Source: CAIKLP01 sp039798705
Lineage (GTDB): Bacteria > Bacteroidota > Bacteroidia > Sphingobacteriales > Sphingobacteriaceae
Assembly (NCBI GenBank): GCA_039798705.1
Contig: JBDKFN010000028.1
Location: 1-22,798 of the forward strand
DNA length: 22,798 nt
Direction: 5' to 3'
Shown here: positions 22,412 through 22,798 of the stretch, one piece after another
Position numbering within the stretch: position 1 is the stretch's first letter
Layout: each line of letters begins with the position of its first letter
Made by a program: the position numbers and the translations under genes
The notes under the pieces: model-generated
The model's database searches: none
Seen by the model: the letters and a program-made list of their open reading frames with translations, nothing else
Told to the model about the DNA's origin: nothing

Positions 22412-22798
22412 ATGATTAAACTCTTAAAAAACATATCGCCAGCATCCATCATTGTATTAATTATAGTGATGATACTTTTGCGTGCGCCTTATTTTATGTT
22501 TGGCAATCCATTGCCAACGGTTTATTATAGCGACCCTTTTTCTAAGTTGCTTTTCAATCATTTGCATTTCATTACCAATCATTTATTTATAAATGGTTTG
22601 GTTACAGCAATGCTGCATTTACTTATCGCTTTGTGGCTAAATAAAATTGCCATCGATTTTAATTTATTGTTTAAGAAAACCTATTTGCCTGCTTTCTTTT
22701 TCATTATCATTAGTAGTTTATACGTAGAATTTTTTACGTTAGATGCGGTAACTTTTTCCATCATATTTCAGCTGTTAATTTTGGTCCGACTGTTTAGG
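22412..22798 (+). CDS. Polytopic membrane protein, N-terminal part (DUF6427-like)
   Basis: The first 129 codons of a membrane protein cut by the right edge. The start ATG is 1 nt after the preceding stop. Hydrophobic segments are visible at about 11-30 (SIIVLIIVMILLRAPYFMFG), 60-80 (FINGLVTAMLHLLIALWL) and 96-127 (AFFFIIISSLYVEFF, TFSIIFQLLILVRLF). The opening (short basic leader, then a helix and a proline/loop before a second helix) reminds me of the Bacteroidota DUF6427 family, but this is memory only. No function is known to me. Confidence 0.75.
   Translation, partial: MIKLLKNISPASIIVLIIVMILLRAPYFMFGNPLPTVYYSDPFSKLLFNHLHFITNHLFINGLVTAMLHLLIALWLNKIAIDFNLLFKKTYLPAFFFIIISSLYVEFFTLDAVTFSIIFQLLILVRLFR

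Noticed and set aside
1..22798. tRNA, rRNA, CRISPR, insertion sequence, phage or toxin-antitoxin content
   Set aside because: No cloverleaf, repeat-spacer pattern, transposase motif, terminal inverted repeat or small gene pair of that kind was seen on either strand.

Overview
The window is chromosomal DNA from a member of the Bacteroidota. The evidence is an AT-rich sequence; perfect TAnnTTTG (-7) boxes just upstream of several starts; almost no Shine-Dalgarno sequences; and lineage-typical genes, including an OstA_2-type LPS-transport protein, a DUF4834-like protein, a DUF7033-type polysaccharide deacetylase and a DUF6427-like membrane protein. The style fits Chitinophagales or Sphingobacteriales, but the genus cannot be told. 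I see no rRNA, tRNA, CRISPR array, insertion sequence, phage gene or long repeat. No gene-free stretch is longer than about 100 bp.

Layout. (1) 1-4986, housekeeping: partial tilS (-) is divergent from an OstA/LptA-like gene (+). That gene meets rdgB (-) tail to tail; rdgB follows a DUF4834-like gene and uvrB on the same strand. (2) 5003-16783, a surface-glycan biosynthesis island in blocks of alternating strand: glycosyltransferase and FkbM methyltransferase (-), hexapeptide acyltransferase (+), glycosyltransferase (-), a four-gene run of methyltransferase, glycosyltransferase, methyltransferase and Wzx-like flippase (+), then a wecB-type epimerase and a large YfhO-family membrane protein (-). 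(3) 16867-18868 (+): polysaccharide deacetylase and YjjG-like nucleotidase, overlapping by 8 nt. (4) 18934-22798 (+): a 30-residue small membrane protein, an LpxH-like metallophosphoesterase, an MJ1255-type glycosyltransferase, a secreted protein of unknown function and the start of a polytopic membrane protein, closely packed as one apparent operon.

How they work together. The island has the parts to make, methylate, acetylate and flip a lipid-linked glycan: a probable UDP-ManNAc source (epimerase), three GT4 glycosyltransferases, three methyltransferases, an O-acetyltransferase and a flippase. A recognisable polymerase, initiating phosphoglycosyltransferase and outer-membrane exporter are missing from the window. 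The OstA-like protein (LPS transport) and LpxH-like enzyme (lipid A branch) also concern the outer-membrane outer leaflet, so the whole region has an envelope theme, with tilS, uvrB, rdgB and yjjG as housekeeping genes among it.

No clearly new defence or mobile system is visible. The best leads are the unlisted 30-residue ORF before the LpxH-like gene, a CTTATTTTTA element 3-6 nt before four start codons (possible leaderless transcripts), two TTG starts that change gene boundaries, and three consecutive convergent gene pairs with no room for a terminator.
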